Part shown: positions 62,037 to 64,000 of the stretch, in pieces
Position numbering within the stretch: position 1 is the first letter of the stretch
How the letters are laid out: every line of letters starts with the position of its first letter
DNA from: Ophiosphaerella korrae
Lineage: Eukaryota; Ascomycota; Dothideomycetes; Pleosporales; Phaeosphaeriaceae
Length of the DNA: 64,000 nt
Assembly (NCBI GenBank): GCA_028456385.1
Contig: JALNQF010000176.1
Span: forward strand, 27,510 to 91,509
Direction: 5' to 3'
Notes under the pieces: model-generated
Databases searched by the model: none
What the model was told of the DNA's origin: nothing
The model's input: only the letters and a program-made list of their open reading frames with translations
Made by a program: the position numbers and the translations under genes

Positions 62037-62401
62037 TATAATAGGTTCCTAGGGTTAACTTCCTTATAACCTTCTAGAGTGTTAGTAGATTAAGAGTTAA
62101 TAACAAAAGCTTATATTTTAATTAGTAATAACTATAAATAATAGTTAATTTATGTGTGCAATGTTACGTATTAGCGTTCTAGGTTAAAGATTAGATTGCT
62201 AATACTATCCTAATAATACGTATTACTACTAACTATATACCTACGTTAATCTATTTATATAATACTACAGATTACTATTACGTGTCCTAGTTATAAGTAG
62301 TTTCCTAATTAAGGTTATTACCCTACTCGTCCTATGCTTCGTTAGCATCTAGATTAAGACTAATTAGTTCTATCTCGGTTTCTCTTATTACGTCTATAAT
62401 A
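62037..62401 (-). repeat. A3 5' LTR (365 bp)
   Basis: Starts TATAATAGG and ends TCTATAATA, then TTAAG. Shorter than its partner by the missing dyad units. Confidence 0.88.
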
Positions 62402-63136
62402 TTAAGTCTTTATTTATTATAAATCTTATAAGATTTATATAGTTTATATAGACTCTTATTTTATATTTTACTCTTTATAAGTATACTCTTTATTTCTTAA
62501 AAACTTTATAGATTACTAGTATTTCTTTATTATAGATTATATAGTTAAGTTCTATTATTTTTATTTTTTTAGAAAAGTATTTAACTAGGTATTCTTATTT
62601 AGTATTTTAGTCTTCTTGTATTAATACTATCTTGTAAGTTAAATTAGATACATCTATTTTTACTATTACTAGTAAGTCTAAGTTATATATTCTAATTTCT
62701 AGATTTTCTATAAACTTCTATTTAATCTATTTAAATAGCGTTTCTTTCTTTATAAGTTTAGTTAATAGCTCTATATATTTAGACTATCTTACTATTAGCT
62801 TTTTACTAAAGTTTACTAACTTATAAAACTACTATCCTTCTTATAGGTTTATTAGTATTAGCTATTCTTAGTTTACTTTAATTTTACTTAAGTTAATCTA
62901 TATTTTTTCTAGTTTAATAATAAACCTAAGGAAGTCTATTTCTTTAGTATAGAACTTATATTTTCCTATCTTAAGAAATAGTTAGTTTTTTACTAGTCTT
63001 TCTAGTACCTTATATATATATTATATATATTCTTCTTTTAATTCTAAAAATATAAGTATATTATCTAAGTATATAAATTTAAATATATCTAGGTACTTTT
63101 TTAGGACTATAATAATTCTTTCTTAAAATACTACTA
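62402..63136 (-). mobile_element. Family A fragment A4, right part (RNase H to RT)
   Basis: Continues the fragment broken by A3; matches A1 from about 16497 to 17245. The RT catalytic box is at about 63060-63072. It is cut again at 63136 by a Fot1/pogo element inserted at TA (63135-63136). Confidence 0.82.
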
Positions 63137-64000
63137 AAGTAGTTTATAAGTAAGTAGCTAGTATAAACAAGTAGCTAGCTCTAGTAACTTTATATATCTA
63201 TCTTATCTTAACACGTAATAGCTCTACGCAACACCTCTTAATTACTCTTAAAAGAGTTAGATATTTAGCTTACAATCTCTTCTATTAAAGAAAAGTAAAT
63301 TTTAAGTACTAGCCTTACTACTTTAACGTTCTAAGTAGCCTAAATAATAGTACGCCGCTAACGCGCTAGTATACCTACCTAACGCGATTACTAGCCTAAC
63401 TTAAGGAAGCTTAGCTAGCTAGAGGAGGAGGTAATAGTTAATTATATTCTTAATCTAGATTCTCGTAGTTTTACCCTATCTCTAGCTACTATACGTAAGA
63501 TAGCTAATAAACTACTTACTTAGCGTAGAAGTAAACCTACTAGCGTCTACTAGGCGCGTAACTTTATTAAGTATATAGATAGTCTTACGACGTATTTTAA
63601 TTACTTATATAATAGGTAGAGAGCCTTATATAAAGACTTAGCTATTATAAGTAGCTAGTTTAAGATAGTATAGTATATAAGGGCTACGTATAAGATAGCT
63701 AATAAGGACGTCTATAACTTTAATAAGGCTAGCTTTATAATAAGTAAGATTATAACTTAGCTTATTATAATAGGGTTAGAGAAGAGAGGTAAGCTAAAGG
63801 CTATCTAGCCTAGTAATTGTAAGTAGGTAATAGCAATTACTATAATTAACGCTACTAGCTAGGTAGTCTTACTATTCCTTATCTTTACTAGTAAGTGCTA
63901 CCTCTCTACTTAGTACAAGGAAAACTATATCTTATAAGACTAGGCTATTAGAATTAGTAATAATAGCTAGATAATAGATAAGCTAGCTATTAACTAGCTT
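63137..64000 (+). mobile_element. Second Fot1/pogo-type transposon, truncated by the window end
   Basis: Begins after the TA at 63135-63136, where A1 runs on uninterrupted. The first 50 bases carry a directly repeated AAGTAGCTAG, similar in layout to the duplicated TIR of the element at 25906. The 3' end and the right TIR lie beyond the window. Confidence 0.85.
63400..64000 (+). pseudogene. Pogo-family transposase relic, N-terminal half
   Basis: The plus-strand reading gives E-E-V-I-V-N-Y-I-L at about 63426 and a CENP-B-type helix-turn-helix (about 63430-63590, including N-F-I-K and D-S-L-T). It then gives D-V-Y-N-F-N (Asn codon 63722-63724), where the family has IYNFDETGF, so the first catalytic Asp is lost. 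A G-L-E-K-R-G-K segment (63776-63796) follows, and N-N-S near 63960 marks the NGW motif. Less diverged from the family pattern than the relic at 26030-27650. Stops are TAG/TAA. Incomplete. Confidence 0.9.

Larger units (their letters stand above)
54940..62401 (-). mobile_element. Ty3/gypsy family A, copy A3
   Basis: 7462-bp minus-strand element inserted into A4, with TTAAG on both sides (54935-54939 and 62402-62406). The gag-pol order is that of A1 and A2: RT box at 58348-58359 (YLDN), protease about 59240-59270, gag 60880-62036. A roughly 490-bp foreign segment interrupts it at about 59657-60144. The LTRs are unequal (460 and 365 bp) because of different numbers of internal dyad repeats. All frames are closed by TAG/TAA. 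Confidence 0.92.

Overview
This 64-kb window is a transposon graveyard from a filamentous ascomycete fungus (Pezizomycotina). The evidence is base composition and context. Almost everywhere CpA and TpG are depleted and TpA is in large excess, CpG survives, and the stops that break old frames are nearly all TAA or TAG. This is the signature of repeat-induced point mutation (RIP; CpA to TpA on either strand). I see no intact host gene, no rRNA and no convincing tRNA. It could be an AT-rich isochore or a pericentromeric or subtelomeric block, but the sequence alone cannot say which.

Layout. 1-13789 holds degraded plus-strand coding relics I cannot assign to a family. They include a candidate DNA transposon (about 8045-10833) with paired palindromic motifs at both ends and one long dead frame. 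13790-20817 is gypsy family A copy A1 (minus, 442-bp LTRs, ATTAT target duplication), inserted into a relic that resumes at 20823. 23241-23655 is an unmutated solo LTR (415 bp, TAGGC duplication). 25906-27767 is a RIP-killed Fot1/pogo transposon inside one arm of an inverted repeat. 30120-32448 is a small LTR element with 196-bp LTRs, AAATA duplication and one unidentified ORF. 32911-33760 holds two 157-bp direct repeats and a minisatellite. 35115-43863 is a broken plus-strand family-A copy (A5) interrupted by minus-strand copy A2. 43864-52539 is gypsy family B, with reverse transcriptase, RNase H, integrase and a C-terminal chromodomain. 53940-63136 is minus-strand fragment A4. It carries a 425-bp palindromic MITE, full-length copy A3 (54940-62401, TTAAG duplication, itself carrying a roughly 490-bp insertion) and, at 63137, a second Fot1/pogo element that runs off the window.

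How it fits together. Gypsy copies landed in older repeats and were RIP-mutated, and DNA transposons then landed in them. Catalytic residues show the damage directly: all three Asp codons of the pogo transposase and the second Asp of the reverse-transcriptase YxDD boxes read as Asn. The short insertions (solo LTR, MITE, A3 insertion, 157-bp repeats) keep CpA/TpG, so they either arrived after RIP or were too short to trigger it. The only substantial open frame judged real is a 65-codon RNase H fragment of A2 (39074-39271, minus).
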